Assembly (NCBI GenBank): GCA_963971425.1
Contig: OZ020514.1
Span: 14,575,218 to 14,639,217, forward strand
Source: Bryoerythrophyllum caledonicum
Lineage: Eukaryota; Streptophyta; Bryopsida; Pottiales; Pottiaceae
Direction: 5' to 3'
DNA: 64,000 nucleotides
The translations under genes were made by a program, and so were the position numbers. The notes below the pieces were generated by a model. It did not search any database and was not told the DNA's origin. It saw nothing but the letters and a program-made list of their open reading frames with translations. Of the stretch, positions 10,184 to 22,384 are shown piece by piece. Within the stretch, counting starts at the first letter, position 1, and each line of letters starts with the position of its first letter.

Positions 10184-13100
10184 ATGTCGTCTCAACAAAG
10201 GGCTCAAAGGAAGGAGTGGGCCCCATATTACACATTTAACAAGAAGGATCAAGTGACATGTGTTTGGTGCAATTACACGTTCGCATACAAACGTGGGAGG
10301 TGCATGTCACACTATGGGTATTCACAATGGACAAAGACTTCGTGCACTAAGGCCCGAGCAGCTGTTAAGGCCCGTTTTAAAAGATGCGGGAATATTATTC
10401 CTACTAGGATGACCGAGGCGGAGGTCGTTGGCCTTCCTAGCGCACCAGCAACATGTTCCACTGAACCTTGTTCTAGCCAATCCATCCAACAAGGTAGTTT
10501 CTTGGAAACTTGAAATGAGGAGAACAAGCTGTTTACAAATCCTCTAAGCCAAGCAGCATCATCATCACCAAGATCTGTACGACAACGGAGCTTCCTAGAG
10601 GCTTACCAAATAGAAAAACGAAAAGAGTTGGACGAATTATGGGCACAGTTTTTTTATGAAGCCAACGTTGCATTCATCAAGGCGACCCTCACAACTTCAA
10701 AGGCAGGTTTCGATTATACATCGCCATCGTACAATGCCATGAGGACGACATACATTGAGCCTCTAAAAAAAAGTGAAAGACCTTGTGGACAAGAAGACCG
10801 GCGTAGATATTGCCAAGTATGGGGCAACAATATGCTCGGACGGGTGGGACAATGTTACACGTCGCCCTCTCATGAATATCATGGTCGTATGTCCAATGGG
10901 TGATATCTTCTTGGGGTCTATAGACACCACGGGTATGAAAAAATCTACGGCATATGTAGGGGACCAATTGAAAAGTTTTATCCGTAAGGTTGGACAATTG
11001 AATGTGGTCCAAGTGTGCACTGATAATGCTTCAAACATGTTGGGGGCAATGAAGAAGGTCAACGATGAGTACCCGCACATATATACTCAAGGGTGTTGTG
11101 CACATATTTTGGACCTCCTCCTCAAGGACTGGGGGAAGGAAGACATATTTGCAGACCTCGTCCAGAAGGCGAAACAGATTGCATTGTATATCCGGAACCA
11201 CCATGTGCCCATGGCCCTTTTTTGTCGATTTTCACCAAAATTGTCTCTGTTGTGGCCAGCAGCAACAAGGTTTGCATGCAATTACATAATGATCCATCAT
11301 ATGTTGGAAGTGAAGAATGCCTCGGAGATGGTTGTGATAGACCCAGCATGGATATCCTACGTATTCTCTCTTTTCGATAGGCAAAACGGGCATCGTGCCC
11401 ATGCGAAGGCATTGCATGTGCGAGCCACCGTTCTAGACAAGGCTTTCTAGCATCGGTGCACTAACTTTGAATTTGTAGTGGCACCAGTACTAAAGGCATT
11501 GCGGAATTTTGATGGTGACACTCCGGCAATGGGAATTGCTTGGGTGACCATGAACAAGCTAAAAGAGCACGTGTTCAAGCTGCGCAATGCGCCGTTCAAC
11601 ATGCCAACCGAACTTGCAACTCGCCTCGAAGGATCATTCCTTGCCCGTTGGGAGATGATGACGACAAATCTTCATTATGCAGAGGCTTTATTGAATCCTT
11701 ATCTAGCCAATAACTTGCAAATTCAAAACAATGGTGAGGCCAAAAGGGCCCTAAACAAGGTTGTTATGACGCTCTGTGGTCCACTCAGTGTGTCTTTTTC
11801 GACAGTAATGCTCGAAATCACGGAGTATGAAGAATTGCGAGGCACATATTCACCAGTGGAAGTTGGGGAAATTGAAAACACCAACCACTTGCCTCACCAA
11901 TGGTGGAACCGCGTGGGCGGGCAATCATTGCCTATCATTGCGTAGCGTATACTAACACAAATCTGCTCGGCCTCGTCATGTGAGCGTAATTGGAGCATGT
12001 ATTCGTTTGAGCATAATAAGAGCCAAAATCGCTTGGGAGTGTAGAAAGCGGAAGATTTGGTTTACATCTACACGAATAGTCGATTGCTCCGAGAACGTGC
12101 TCGACCAGACCCGATTCGATGGTATGAGGAGAATGTACATTCGGAGGAGTCTGATCCACGTGGGGGACTTCCTTCAAACATAGAGGACAAGGGCTTGAAG
12201 TCGGATGATGAGGGTTACAACTGGATGGGCGGCGATTGGGAAGACCTTGTCGGTGACAACAACCCCGTGTCTGATCATAGCCCACCTAGGGACAACTCTG
12301 CAAACAACGAGCACGGTGGAGATGCACTACATGACCATTTTTACAACGTCCACGGTGACCCAGTGGATCCTTTTGTGTTTGATGATGTCGACGCAGCGGC
12401 AGTCCATAATGTTGTAGAATTATCGGGTGAAGACCGTGCCCAAGAAGCTAGGGCAGAGGAAGATGGGTTGGCATTGGGGGGCAATCTTGATGGAGATGAC
12501 AACATCTCGGAGAATCAGTCTCTCAACTCAAACGGCTCTAGCGCCTCAGGCCCTTCTAGTGGCAATGGCCCTGATCTTGACGGTCATGGCATTGGCATTG
12601 CAGCGCACAATACATTTCCTCACGATGGAAACGAAGTGAGCAGTGGTGGAAACAATAATGAATCCCATGAGCCAATGGCCACCACGGGGTCCATTGAAGT
12701 TGTGAGAAGCACTCCGGTTTTGCCTCAAGCAATAGAACCGGACTCAGAGGAAGACATGCCACTCCAAGATTTGTTTCGGCGGCCACGTGCTCAAAGTACC
12801 GCATCAATCGGAAGAACTCTCTTACGTGTAAAGAAAAAGCCCTCTTCAACAATAGTTCGGCCACCCGTCCACCGTAGCGCACTCGGCCCAAATGGTGGTG
12901 TGGAGCGCGCGATACAAATCCCACAACTTCCCTCCGCGAGGGTTGGGTCCTCTACTATGAGCAGCCATTTAGGGACACGGAGGGGCGAGAACAATGGTAC
13001 TCTCCTTTTCTTCACGGGACCTTGGCGAAGCGGAACCTCGGAGAGAGTCATTGGGGCCAAAGGCAACCGCTCTAAAAACATGGATGGAGTAACAGACAAA

Positions 13101-13384
13101 AGGAAGAATATCCGAGTAAACGACTTGTGAACGCCGCATCAACTACTGGAGCCGAGCTACAATTACGAAACTTGGTCTCGGAGATTGAGGAGTACGTGGC
13201 ACCAGTCTTGGAAAATTCAACGGAGAACTTCTCATCATCGGGCGATGATGCAGACGATGAGGATTGCAATGAGGTACCTGGCCACAATATGGTGGTGCTT
13301 CGCGGGCTTTCTCTTCCCCAAAATGTTCGCCGATCAAAACGGAAGCGGAAACACAATGAAGAATATACTAGCTCAGATGATTAA
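10184..13384 (+). pseudogene. hAT-superfamily transposase, copy 1
   Basis: From ATG 10,184 the first piece has a BED-like zinc-finger region (CVWCNYTFAYKRGR, HYGY). After a stop near 10,513 and a frameshift near 10,770 comes a DUF659-like core (10,773-11,450): GATICSDGWDN, GDIFLGSIDTTGMKK, VCTDNASNMLGAM and CCAHILDLLLKDW, where the conserved Asp residues fit the first two acidic catalytic positions of hAT enzymes. A third piece (11,478-11,945) leads into the hAT dimerisation motif (SSCERNWSMYSFEHNKS) after another stop. The C-terminal 440 residues (12,057-13,384) are acidic and Ser/Gly-rich with a basic end (RRSKRKRKH). At least four breaks make it non-functional as it stands. Ends and target duplication of the element were not found. 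Confidence 0.8.
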
Positions 13385-13599
13385 AAGATGACGAACACGA
13401 GGGTACTACAAGTTAAAACTACATTTAGTGGTGTGGTGATTGCATGGTACAATAATACCGCGGTTTTAAAATATGTACTTGGTGTTGAGAGTGCCCATTC
13501 ATGAAGGCACCACATTGAAATAAATAATTTTAATGTTAGAGCACCCTGGTACAATCGTATTCTTTCAAATTCTCTAAACCTTAGCCCTTTTGAGGGGCA

Positions 13600-13665
13600 A
13601 ACGCAGTGTTCGCTCGCGCGCGCCCGATAGGCAGGTGCGCGAGCGACCCACAATGGTACGCGCCA
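13600..13665. repeat. Short CpG-rich array remnant
   Basis: About three CGCGCGCCCGATAGGCAGG-like units just before the RING C-terminal fragment. It is too short to give a firm period, but the words match the longer 21-bp arrays. Confidence 0.45.
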
Positions 13666-13739
13666 TGCCTAAATGTTGGAAATGGATTTGGTGTGGAGCT
13701 GGAAATTGAAGATGCACTCATTGGATAAGATGCACCTCT

Positions 13740-14196
13740 CAAACGAGTAGGGTTGGAAAAGAGACTCGGAGCAGATTGTCCGAGTGTGCAAGAATTTGAT
13801 CCCGTTAAAGGACTAATACGGTCAAGGAAAACAAAATTTCTTCTACCAATGCTTTAATGGCCATTGGGACGAGAACGGGAAGCAATTTCAATTCGGACCT
13901 CATCCATAGCAATGGTTGTGGGCCGTTGACGGAGTTTGCATCATAGACGACAATGGGGATTGCATTTCTCACCACGATGACCAACCAGACCCGCAAGAAC
14001 TAAGCAATTATTGGAATCAGAGTGGAAAGAAATTTTCCGAAATGACGGAATCGACTTGTTGTCAAATGTGCATAGTCCAGGGACACGGCAAGCGCTCGAC
14101 CAGCTCATGCAATCCCAAATCCTAAGGGTCGTGTTGGATGAAGATGGACCAGCGAGGAGAACACGATCGACGACTAGTAGACTTATATTGGGCTGA
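13740..14196 (+). pseudogene. C-terminal fragment of a RING-family gene
   Basis: Broken reading frames match the C-terminal domain of the gene at 3411-5841, in order: an EQIVRVCKNLI segment, NFFYQC, GHWDENGKQFQFG, ESEWKEIFRNDGIDLL, HSPGTRQALDQLM and LDEDGPARRTRS. No RING or N-terminal part is present, so this is the tail of a further, mostly deleted copy. It ends at the TGA near 14,196, which corresponds to the end of the domain. Confidence 0.6.
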
Positions 14197-14699
14197 GATG
14201 AAGACCTTCCGATGCACGTAGGGGCACACGACAACAAGGCAGGGGCGAGTGGCACTACTAATATCCCAATGAATATTGACTATGTGTATTTTTTGTTTTT
14301 GCGGTACCAAGAGACATTTTTCTTACAATGCGATATCCTTTAGCGTTTAATGTATTTTCCCATTTTTGTACTACATTGTGCATAGTAAAAAAATATGAAT
14401 ATTAGTGTCTACATTCTACTTGATAATAGTGGTGTGATTATGGATGTACTTAAGCCTCATAAGGATTTGTGCGTTTGTATAAACAAAAATGGTGTGGACC
14501 AATTATAAAACCTCCAAACAATTTTAATCCCTAAAAGACCAAGGCATTTTTGCACCAAAAATACTTCAAAACTGCTCGGCTATAGTATAATGCCTAGGAA
14601 GGGAGACAAAACCATGTTATATCTACATCTAACCGTAGGATCTCAATAAATACTTCTTTGTTAATGTCCGGGCCACAAAATTTCATAAATTTTAACCGC

Positions 14700-15200
14700 A
14701 CGGACTGAAAGACTTACATAGCTCCCATGCTATTCACTACTTGGTATCAAGTTTTTGCACTACATAAGGCCTAAATCCATTACTAATGGTAGTTTAGGAT
14801 GATATTAGTTCCTAATACACCAATTGTTAGAGGTAGAAAAAGGGTGTAGCGCAATTGAAGTCAACTATGCTAGTAGTGGAAGCTCAAAAATGGGCAATCT
14901 TTGACTTGGGTTGAAGTGTTATTTTCCACTAAAGACAAGAAAAATTTGAAAGGAAATAATTTTCTATACTCTTATGTTCCCTCCAAAACTAATAGGGAGC
15001 TAATAAAGGTGTTCCTTATTGGAGAGCATGCCATCAAAGGAACAAAAGTTGTACTTTCCATTTCGCCTTCCTCCCTAGACCTAGGGAAAGACATAATTTG
15101 CGTGTTATTTTAAGTGCAACTCGATCATGTCGGAACCAAAAATAAGACACCCCATATTTAATTGTGCACCCGCCTCATGGAGATGAGGAGTGCCTCGGCC
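14700..15200. repeat. Direct repeat, left copy (partner 16,420-16,660)
   Basis: Blocks here recur in the same order at 16,420-16,660: a CATAGCTCCCATGCTATTC block, GGAGAGCATGCC, TGTTATTTTAAGTGC, TGTCGGAACCAAA and GAGGAGTGCCT. The left copy has about 240 bp of extra sequence between the first two blocks. The repeats bracket family copy 4 and its GACGTC array. They may be a segmental duplication or a repeated promoter/terminator unit; no TG/CA ends typical of LTRs were seen. Confidence 0.6.
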
Positions 15201-15239
15201 AAGCAACAATGGCCTCAAACGCCTCCTTCAAGAGTTAGG

Positions 15240-15460
15240 TGGGGATGTCCCCCCCCAAAAAAATTCTTTCAAACGTCCCTGCTCCTGCCCTAGTGGGGTA
15301 GGGACGTTGCCGCCTCTACCGAGGCGGAGGCGGGGATGTCACCGCCCCTGCCCAGGTAGGGGCAAAGACGTCTTCGCCCCTGCTCGGGTAGGGGCAGAGA
15401 CGTCTCCGCCCCTTACCGAGGCAGAGGCGGAGACGTCTCCGCCCCTACGGATTACTATTT
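15240..15460. repeat. GACGTC-type CpG array, left
   Basis: About five units of 32-33 bp built on GACGTCTCCGCCCCT followed by a GGTAGGGGCAGA or GAGGCAGAGGCGGA half. Many units contain self-complementary GACGTC and CCGAGGCGG-type words. The array ends about 140 bp before the ATG of family copy 4. A sister array lies at 20,515-20,675, so the pair brackets copy 4 and the second hAT gene. Confidence 0.8.
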
Positions 15461-15596
15461 TAATGGAGAAACTATTCATTTGTCCCAGCCTCGCATACTC
15501 CTATCCATCAATCTCTTCATTGAGCTGGATGTTGGCGTCGTGTGAGGTCTTCATTCATCCATCCGCGGCATAGTTTTGCGAGAACATGTGCACACC

Positions 15597-16228
15597 ATGT
15601 CTTCACCCGGACAATTGGCTAAGGAGGAGCGAGACAAGACCCGCACACGAGCAGAAAACGCCCATCCAAAGCATTTGCACGTTCTTCGTAATCCTGCAAA
15701 GTTGGGTTTTCGAGGTTGGGAAGACGTACAAAAGCCATGGAGTTTTGATGATTGCGCGAACTTCATTGAGTGGTGCCACATCGACAAGGCTTACCTTGAG
15801 GAGGGACACAACTATCACCGACGCTTCCACAAGGCAAACTTGAACATTGCGTCAACGAGGCGTTTAAAAATCGATGCATCAAAGTTTACCAAGTGTTGTA
15901 TGACGTCCCATTCGTCAAACGCAACGAAGCAAATCTCTTCATTACGCGGGGTGTTCATGCGGAGGTGAAGTTGGGCAAGAGAGTGGATTGGTCCACTTTG
16001 AAGTCAATGTCAGGGAAGATAAAAATTCCTCGCCTAGAATATGGAATCATTCCAATGGGATGGCACAAGTATCCGGAAGGTGGATTAGGCAAGTTCATGA
16101 CTGTGATGGACGACACACCTAGCTACGATACTGACACGTTGAGTTCAGATGCTGACTCCGACGGAATCCACGTCCAAGTTGCGAGCGAAAAGGCACAAGC
16201 ACGTGGTAGGCTGAGGAGGACCAAATGA
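15597..16228 (+). pseudogene. RING-associated family, copy 4 (N-terminal half)
   Basis: From ATG 15,597: a charged N-terminus, the signature KPWSFDDCANFIEWCH, and HKANLN. A frameshift near 15,850 moves to the frame at 15,893-16,228, which has VHAEVKLGKRVDWSTLKS, a KYPEGGLGKFM motif (compare FPGEGLGK in copy 3) and an acidic DTDTLSSDADSDG stretch, ending at a TGA after a basic tail. It lacks the coiled coil and RING. It is the most diverged of the four copies and is linked to the second hAT copy as copy 3 is to the first. Confidence 0.6.
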
Positions 16229-16740
16229 GCCCTTCACCAACGTTACTACTGACTAGGAATATTTAAAGGTTTAGGACGTAGCAAAAAAATTTTGCAAACA
16301 ATACTTTTGCTCTAAACATTATATGATTTTAAATATCCTTTTTGTTTGTAATGGTACGTTTTATTTAGAGAACTTGCACATTACATTCTACTAGAGGCTT
16401 ATACTCCCCTTCATGGATGAAGACTTGCATAGCTCCCATGCTATTCACTACTTGATCTAATAGGGAGCTAGTAAAGGTGTTCATTATTGGAGAGCATGCC
16501 GTCAAAGGTCAAAAGTCGTACTTTCCATTTAGCCTTCCTTCCTAGACATAGTTTGCTTGTTATTTTAAGTGCGTCGCAATCTTGTCGGAACCAAATATAA
16601 GGCACCTTATATTAAAACCTCCACCCTTTTCACGGAGAGGAGTGCCTAAGCACCCAAAATGGCCCAAAGGCTTCCTTTTCCTAGGTTGGGGAGATGTCCC
16701 CGCCCTTGGCGCGTCAGGTTCCATTCGTTCTTGGCTCGTG
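16229..16740. other. Spacer holding the right copy of the direct repeat
   Basis: No gene is visible. 16,420-16,660 is the partner of the repeat at 14,700-15,200. A short GGGGAGATGTCCCCGCCC phrase near 16,690 resembles the GACGTC array words. Confidence 0.55.
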
Positions 16741-16748
16741 TATAAAAG
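16741..16748 (+). promoter_or_regulatory. TATA-box-like TATAAAAG before hAT copy 2
   Basis: TATAAAAG sits about 265 bp before the ATG at 17,007, downstream of the duplicated GC-rich block. Position and sequence suit a core promoter, but there is no direct evidence of transcription. Confidence 0.3.
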
Positions 16749-17006
16749 GATCAAGGAGGGTTGTTTTTCCTCACGCTCGTCACCTTGGCCTCTATTTCTT
16801 GGACCTCAATTCAGTTTGAGCTCCTTGCGAGTCTACTTGGGTGGCAGGCGGCACAAGTGTGCGGCTGAGGTGATGTAAAGATTGGTTCAAGCAATGCACC
16901 AGCGCTAATAGAACTCATATTTTCACCCGATTCTATACTACAACTAGCCCCGTATTTTGGCTTAGACGGGAGAAGCCGGGGGTATTTGGCATAAGTCGTG
17001 AATGCA

Positions 17007-20000
17007 ATGGGAAGTCAAAGGAAGCAAACAAAAGAATGGGAACCTTGGTACAATTTTGGTGACAACATGGGCATAGTAAGTTATGTTTTTTGCAACTTTA
17101 CTTTTAGCTACAAACTTCAATGTGCGTTTGCTCACTTTGGATATGGCACCAAGTCAGAGAGGTCGATTTGTCGTAGCCTACCTCCCGATGTGCGACATGG
17201 ATTTGCCAAGTGCGGAAACATTGTTCCGCAACGAATGACGAGCGCAGACATGTATGGCGGAGATTTAGGTCCGAGTGGTCCATCGAGGGCACCAACTATT
17301 GACACTTCAAGCCAATCCGACGCTCAAAATAATGTGGCGAGTGGGGTAACAAGTGGGCCTCGGGAAGGAGTGCCTAATCTCTTTGAAGGAAACGACCCTT
17401 CACATGTGTCGGGTGGTCTTACCGCCTCGAATTCCACTAGATTTGGGCAACTACATCAACAACGGATGCTTGATGCTTTTAACATTGCAAAGAGGAAGGA
17501 ACTTGATGAGAAGTGAGCGACCATTTTCTATCAGGCGAATGTGCCTTTTAAATGCTCCACTGGTGACGTATTCTTATGGAGCATAGACACCAGTGGTCAA
17601 AAGAAGTCCATGCGGTACATAGCGGACCGAGTGAAAGTTTACATTGAGAAGGTGGGTTCCAACAATGTGACATAGATTTGTACAGACAATGCTGCCAACA
17701 TGCTTGGAGCAATGTATGATATTATTCACACATACCCGCACATTCACAAGTAGGGGTGCATGGCACATGCATTGGATCTCATGTTGGAAGATTGGGCGAA
17801 GGTCCAAGAAATTAAAGATTTAATAGAGAGGGCAAAGAAATTGTGCCAATATATTAGAAACCATCATGCGACAATGGGGACACTTCGAGAGTTGAGTCCA
17901 AACCTGCATATTGTAGTGCCCACTGAAACCCACTTTGCTTGTAATTTCCTTATGTTGGATCGATTGGTGAGACTCAAAGGAGTGTTGGAGCAGTTGAAAG
18001 ACCACCCCCGTGTTGTAAACTACTTTGCAACCCTACGGAATAAATAGAATGGAGAGCAAACAGCAACCGCTTCACGTAATGTAGTGCTCACCATCGAAGA
18101 TATGGCCTTTGGCAACGTTGTCAGAATTACATGCACATGACTTGGGATGTTTTGAGGGCATTGATTGCGTTTGATGGCCGAGAACCAGCCATGGGTCGTG
18201 CGTGGCTTGTGATGCATAATTTGCGAGAACAGGTGTACTCTTTGAGAGTCACCCTTTACTCTACGAGTTGATATAGCATCCACTCTAAGTGAGCAATCTT
18301 TTGATGCCCGGTGGCAAATGGTTTTTACCAATGTTCACTACGCCGCGGCTCTTTTGAATCCATACCTCAAGGATAATGTGGCGCTTAGGGCTAACGGAAT
18401 CGCACAAAGAACATTGAATCGGGTTGTTCGCAAAAATGGTGGCGGTATTGGACATCTCTTATATCGACGTCCAATATGAGTTAACACAGTACGAGGAGGG
18501 CACACGACCATATGGCCCTACCAAGGCATCTAACATCCGCGAGACAAAGCTTCAACTCCACCAATGGTGGGCCAGAATCGCAGACAAGGCATTGTCTAAA
18601 ATAGTCGTTCGTATTCTAGCCCTTACGTGTTCAACAAGCTCTTGTGAACGAAACTGGAGTATGTATTCGTTTGTCCACAACAAGAGCCGAAATCCATTAG
18701 CGGCGAAAAAGGCTGCGTCATTGGTGTATATTTATACCAATAGCCGATGCCTTCAACAAAGACCAGGGGCCGATCCCGTTTGATGGTACGATGCAAATAT
18801 TCACTCGAAGAATTCCGACTCAGATGCCCTAGGGTCGGTCCTAGTGGGTGAACCTAATCGTGAATTTGATGTGTTGATAGCCGAGGAAGAGGAGGAGCAC
18901 AATATGGAAGCTCCCCGCTCTCCACTAGAGTACCAGGGGAACCCTAATCTTTGGGCAGAAGGCGCCGATCACCTTGAGGAAACGAGAAACTATTACGGAG
19001 ATAATGACGACGTGGAAGAAGAATTGGCTCAAGGTCGTTGGGGACATTGGAATCGAAGTCCTCGTCACAGTCTTTTGCCTCATCTTCATCAAAATGAGGG
19101 CATTCATGAAGTGCATCCTTTGTCTACTTCCTCAAAGAGCGACATCCCAAATGTGACTAACCTTGAAGAGCCTGAAACGGGGGGGGCAATGTCGAGAATG
19201 TTTGCGACGATGACAATTCCCCATCAAATTATGGAGGTGTAAATGGAGATGCCGACAACAACAGAGCAAGAGGAAATGCAATAAATACTGCGACTAGAAA
19301 CAACGAAGGATCGGTTGAAAACCGGTATGGCCAGGAGAGCCCTATTGGAATGGATGCATCATTTTGTAGCACTGGAGTTGTTCAAAGACACTCTAACGCA
19401 AATGTTGTAAACACAACAATTGTAAGGACGACTCCAAGAAATGAAAGGGTTGTAAATCAGCGAAAGCGTTTTGACCCAAAATATTTAGACCCCTCTGATG
19501 CTTTTGCATTCAAAAAGGACCTTGAGCCACAACCATCTCCGGTAGTGGTGTTGCCTACTGTTATTAATGACCAGAATACACCAATGCCGCCTTCCCGGAA
19601 TTCCTCTTCTCTTAGGATGGCAAATGCCATGTATGGACCTTTTCAAGAAAGTGTAGGCGTTGAGGGGACGGGTCTAAACACTTCCGCTACTACTGCCAAA
19701 AATAGCAGACCCCCTTTGGTTGCTAGAGCGGGGCCAATTCATCCAATGGGTCAATATCATTAAGGCAATGGAAAGACTAATGCTCGTGGAGGGTCTAGAG
19801 GTCGTGGAGCGGCTAGAGGCCGTGAAGAAAGAAACAACGGCGAAGCATCATCCTCAAGGCCTCGTAGACGTCCCCTCCTTGGAATAGGGGTACAAGATTT
19901 GAACGTGGTTGTACAACCGTTTTTGGACACATATGTTCTAGGACGCTCTTCAACAACTCCGGCGTTTGTTGTTCCAAATCGAGCAGTTCGTCCTACCAGC

Positions 20001-20303
20001 GGCCCAACCATAAATTCCGACGGCGATGATCCTCACGCTCATCGTCAAAAGAGATTCAGACGCTCGCGTTGCAATGGTGAAACAGTCGTAGAGTTTCGCA
20101 ATGACAACTCTGAAATAGAGGGCTTTTGAACTACGGATGGTAGCAATGGAGAATTCAAAGATGAGAGCAATGAAGGAGGTGATGATGACAACCATCTAGA
20201 TTGCGATGAGGCACCAGATGATGATGATATCGTCCTTCAAGATGCGGTTATGGGTGGCTCGTCCACCGAAGGAGTGCGCAGATCGGGTTGTTTGAATAAT
20301 TAA
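17007..20303 (+). pseudogene. hAT-superfamily transposase, copy 2 (internally deleted)
   Basis: Starts MGSQRKQTKEWEPWYNF with a BED-like region (FCNFTFSYK, HFGYG), parallel to copy 1. After a stop near 17,514 it jumps from YQANVPF straight to GDVFLWSIDTSGQKK, so about 85 residues of the DUF659 core present in copy 1 are missing. Then come ICTDNAANMLGAM, AHALDLMLEDW, YIRNHHATMG, and near 18,640 the hAT dimerisation motif SSCERNWSMYSFVHNKS. The acidic C-terminal region ends with DCDEAPDDDDIVLQD and RRSGCLNN. Many in-frame stops occur, several at sites where copy 1 has Gln. It cannot encode an active enzyme. Confidence 0.8.
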
Positions 20304-20514
20304 AGGACAAGAAAAGTAATTACGTATATGTATGTGAAATCAAGAGAGTTGTGATAATTCATAGAAGAAGCTAGGAGAGAAAAAGGTTTCTTAGATAACT
20401 AGCGCCGATATTACTTCGTTTGGAAATACGAAATCAGGAAATTGTTGTTATATTGTGAAACAATTTAATGTAATAAACATATTTTGCTTCCAGACATTAA
20501 GGTCTCTCTGCTCA
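20304..20514. other. AT-rich 3' flank of hAT copy 2
   Basis: No gene is seen. AATGTAATAAACAT near 20,466 could serve as a polyadenylation region for the hAT copy. Confidence 0.3.
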
Positions 20515-20675
20515 ATGATGTAGGGGCGGGGACGCCTACATGAAGGGCAGGGACGTCCCCGCTCCTAATGGAGGCGTCCACGCCCCGGGGCGGAGACATC
20601 CTCGCCCCAGGGGCGTAGACGTCCCTGCTCCTCATAGAGACGTCCCCGCCCTAGTGCCACGGTGGCGGGACACGT
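20515..20675. repeat. GACGTC-type CpG array, right
   Basis: Units such as GGGACGTCCCCGCTCCT and AGACGTCCCTGCTCCTCAT, the same family as 15,240-15,460. The unit core GGGACGTCCC is palindromic. Confidence 0.75.
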
Positions 20676-20739
20676 CCGAATGTGACGTGGCCATCAGAGT
20701 AATAAAAATTTACTTGCAAAAAATTATTAGGCGCAGTTC

Positions 20740-20830
20740 GGGCAATCCATCTGAACCGTCTGTCCGTCCGGTCCGGACCGCCTGTCCGGTTGTCTCGTCC
20801 GATCACCTCAAACCGTCCGTTATGACAACC
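20740..20830. repeat. GTCCG-rich terminus-like segment
   Basis: CTGTCCGTCCGGTCCGGACCGCCTG and neighbouring GTCCG words recall the GTCCGTCCGG-rich ends at position 1 and at 61,961. It may mark the right end of the GACGTC-bounded module, directly abutting the copia remnant. The match is of word type only, not of long alignment. Confidence 0.35.
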
Positions 20831-20835
20831 CAGTG

Positions 20836-22384
20836 TAAAGCTATGCGATCTGAGGACGCGAGCAAGTGGGAGGCGGCCATGTAAGAGGAGTATGACTCAC
20901 TTATGACGAATGAGACGTTGGAGTTGACACCCCTTCCAAAGGGTCGCAAGAGCGTTGGGTGCAAGTGGGTATTTCGTACAAAGAAAGATGCTTCGGGAGA
21001 AGTTGTGTGCCACAAAGCAAGATTGGTGGCCAAAGGATTCTTGCAAGTTGCTGGAGTGGACTTTGATGAGACCTTTGTTCCCGTTGCAAAGTTCAACACT
21101 ATTTGATGCATCCTTGCGCTTGGAGCGGCGATCGATTTGGAGATCCATCAAATGAACGTGAAGATCGCATTTTTGAATGGCGAGTTGGAGGAGGACATCT
21201 ATATGAGCCGACCGCAAGGCTTTGAGAAGAAGGACTTTGAGCATCTTGTGTGCAAGCTCAAGAAGTCGTTCTACGGACTCAAGTAATCACCAAGAGTATG
21301 GTACCAACGGATCGGCTCGTTCTTCATCCAAGAAGGCTTTACAAGAAGTGAAGCGGATCACTCCTTGTACATCAAGCAAACGGGTGAGTACTTGTTGATA
21401 GTGCTCATCTATGTGGATGGCTTGACCATCTTAGCTAGCCTTACGGAAAAGTTGACGTGGCTTAAGGGCAAACTCGACGTGGAGTCTGACATGAGGGATC
21501 TTCGTGAGTTGAAGTATTGTCTTGGTGTCAAATTCATGAGAGACCGCAAGGCACGGACCATCACCATGAGCCAGAGGAAGCTTATTGAGGAGGTGCTCAA
21601 GCGCTTCAACATGGAGGAGTACAAGCCCATAGGTACACCACTTGATGTGAATGCCAAGTTATTGAAACTCTCGGAGGAAGAGTACGAGAGCATTTAAGGT
21701 GAGATGCAAGGTGTGACATAGAAGAGTGGAGTTGGGTCATTGATGTATGCCATGGTGGCCACACGGGCAGACCTTGCATTTACGGTGAGCATTATGAGCC
21801 AATTCATATCTAGGGCTGGTCCGTCACATTGGAGTGCAGTGAAGCGCATCATGCGGTACCTGCAATGTACCAAGGACCACAAATTGTGGATTGGCGATAA
21901 GCACATTGCTTTGAGGGGCTATTGGAATGCGGATTGGTCCGAAGATGCAAACAAGCGTTGTTCAACAACGACGTTTGTGTTCTTTGTTGGAGATGGTGCC
22001 ATGTCGTGGAATTGCAAGAGGCAACCCACTATTGCCTTGTCCACGACAAAGGCGGACTACATGGCAACTAGCCAAAGTACAAAGGAGGCTATTTGGCTTC
22101 GCAAGCTTTTGGCGGATGTGGAGTTTGTTTAAGAAGAGACAACGACCATCATGTGCGTCAACTAAGGGTGCATAGTCCTAACGAAGAACCCCACACACCA
22201 CTCACGCACAAAGCACATTGATGTGCAACATCACTTCATTCATGAGAAGTTGCAGAGCGAGGAGATAAGCTTGAAGTATTGCCCAACGGAAGACATGGTG
22301 GCGGATGTATTGACGAAGGCACTTGCGAGAGGGCGTCATCAAAGGTTAGCTACCGCGATGGGATTGCGAGGAGGTAACTATTTG
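20836..22384 (+). pseudogene. Ty1/copia reverse transcriptase and RNase H remnant
   Basis: In one frame with stops: SKWEAAM, VGCKWVFRTKKDASG, KARLVAKGF, VDFDETFVPVAKF, LEIHQMNVKIAFLNGELEEDIYM, SFYGLK, LLIVLIYVDGLTIL (the YVDD site reads YVDG), LGVKFMRD, GSLMYAMVATRADLAF, the RNase H region (WNADWSED, ALSTTKADYMA, EAIWLRKLLADV) and the terminal HIDVQHHFI and DVLTKALAR. This is the usual copia pol 3' part of about 500 residues; gag, protease and integrase are absent. Stops fall at 20,882, 21,104, 21,284, about 21,695, 22,130 and 22,163, mostly at Gln or Arg positions. It is dead. Confidence 0.9.

Noticed and set aside
14700-16660. Direct repeats as a pair of LTRs around family copy 4
   Set aside because: No TG/CA ends, primer site or retrotransposon gene between them, and the left copy has extra internal sequence.
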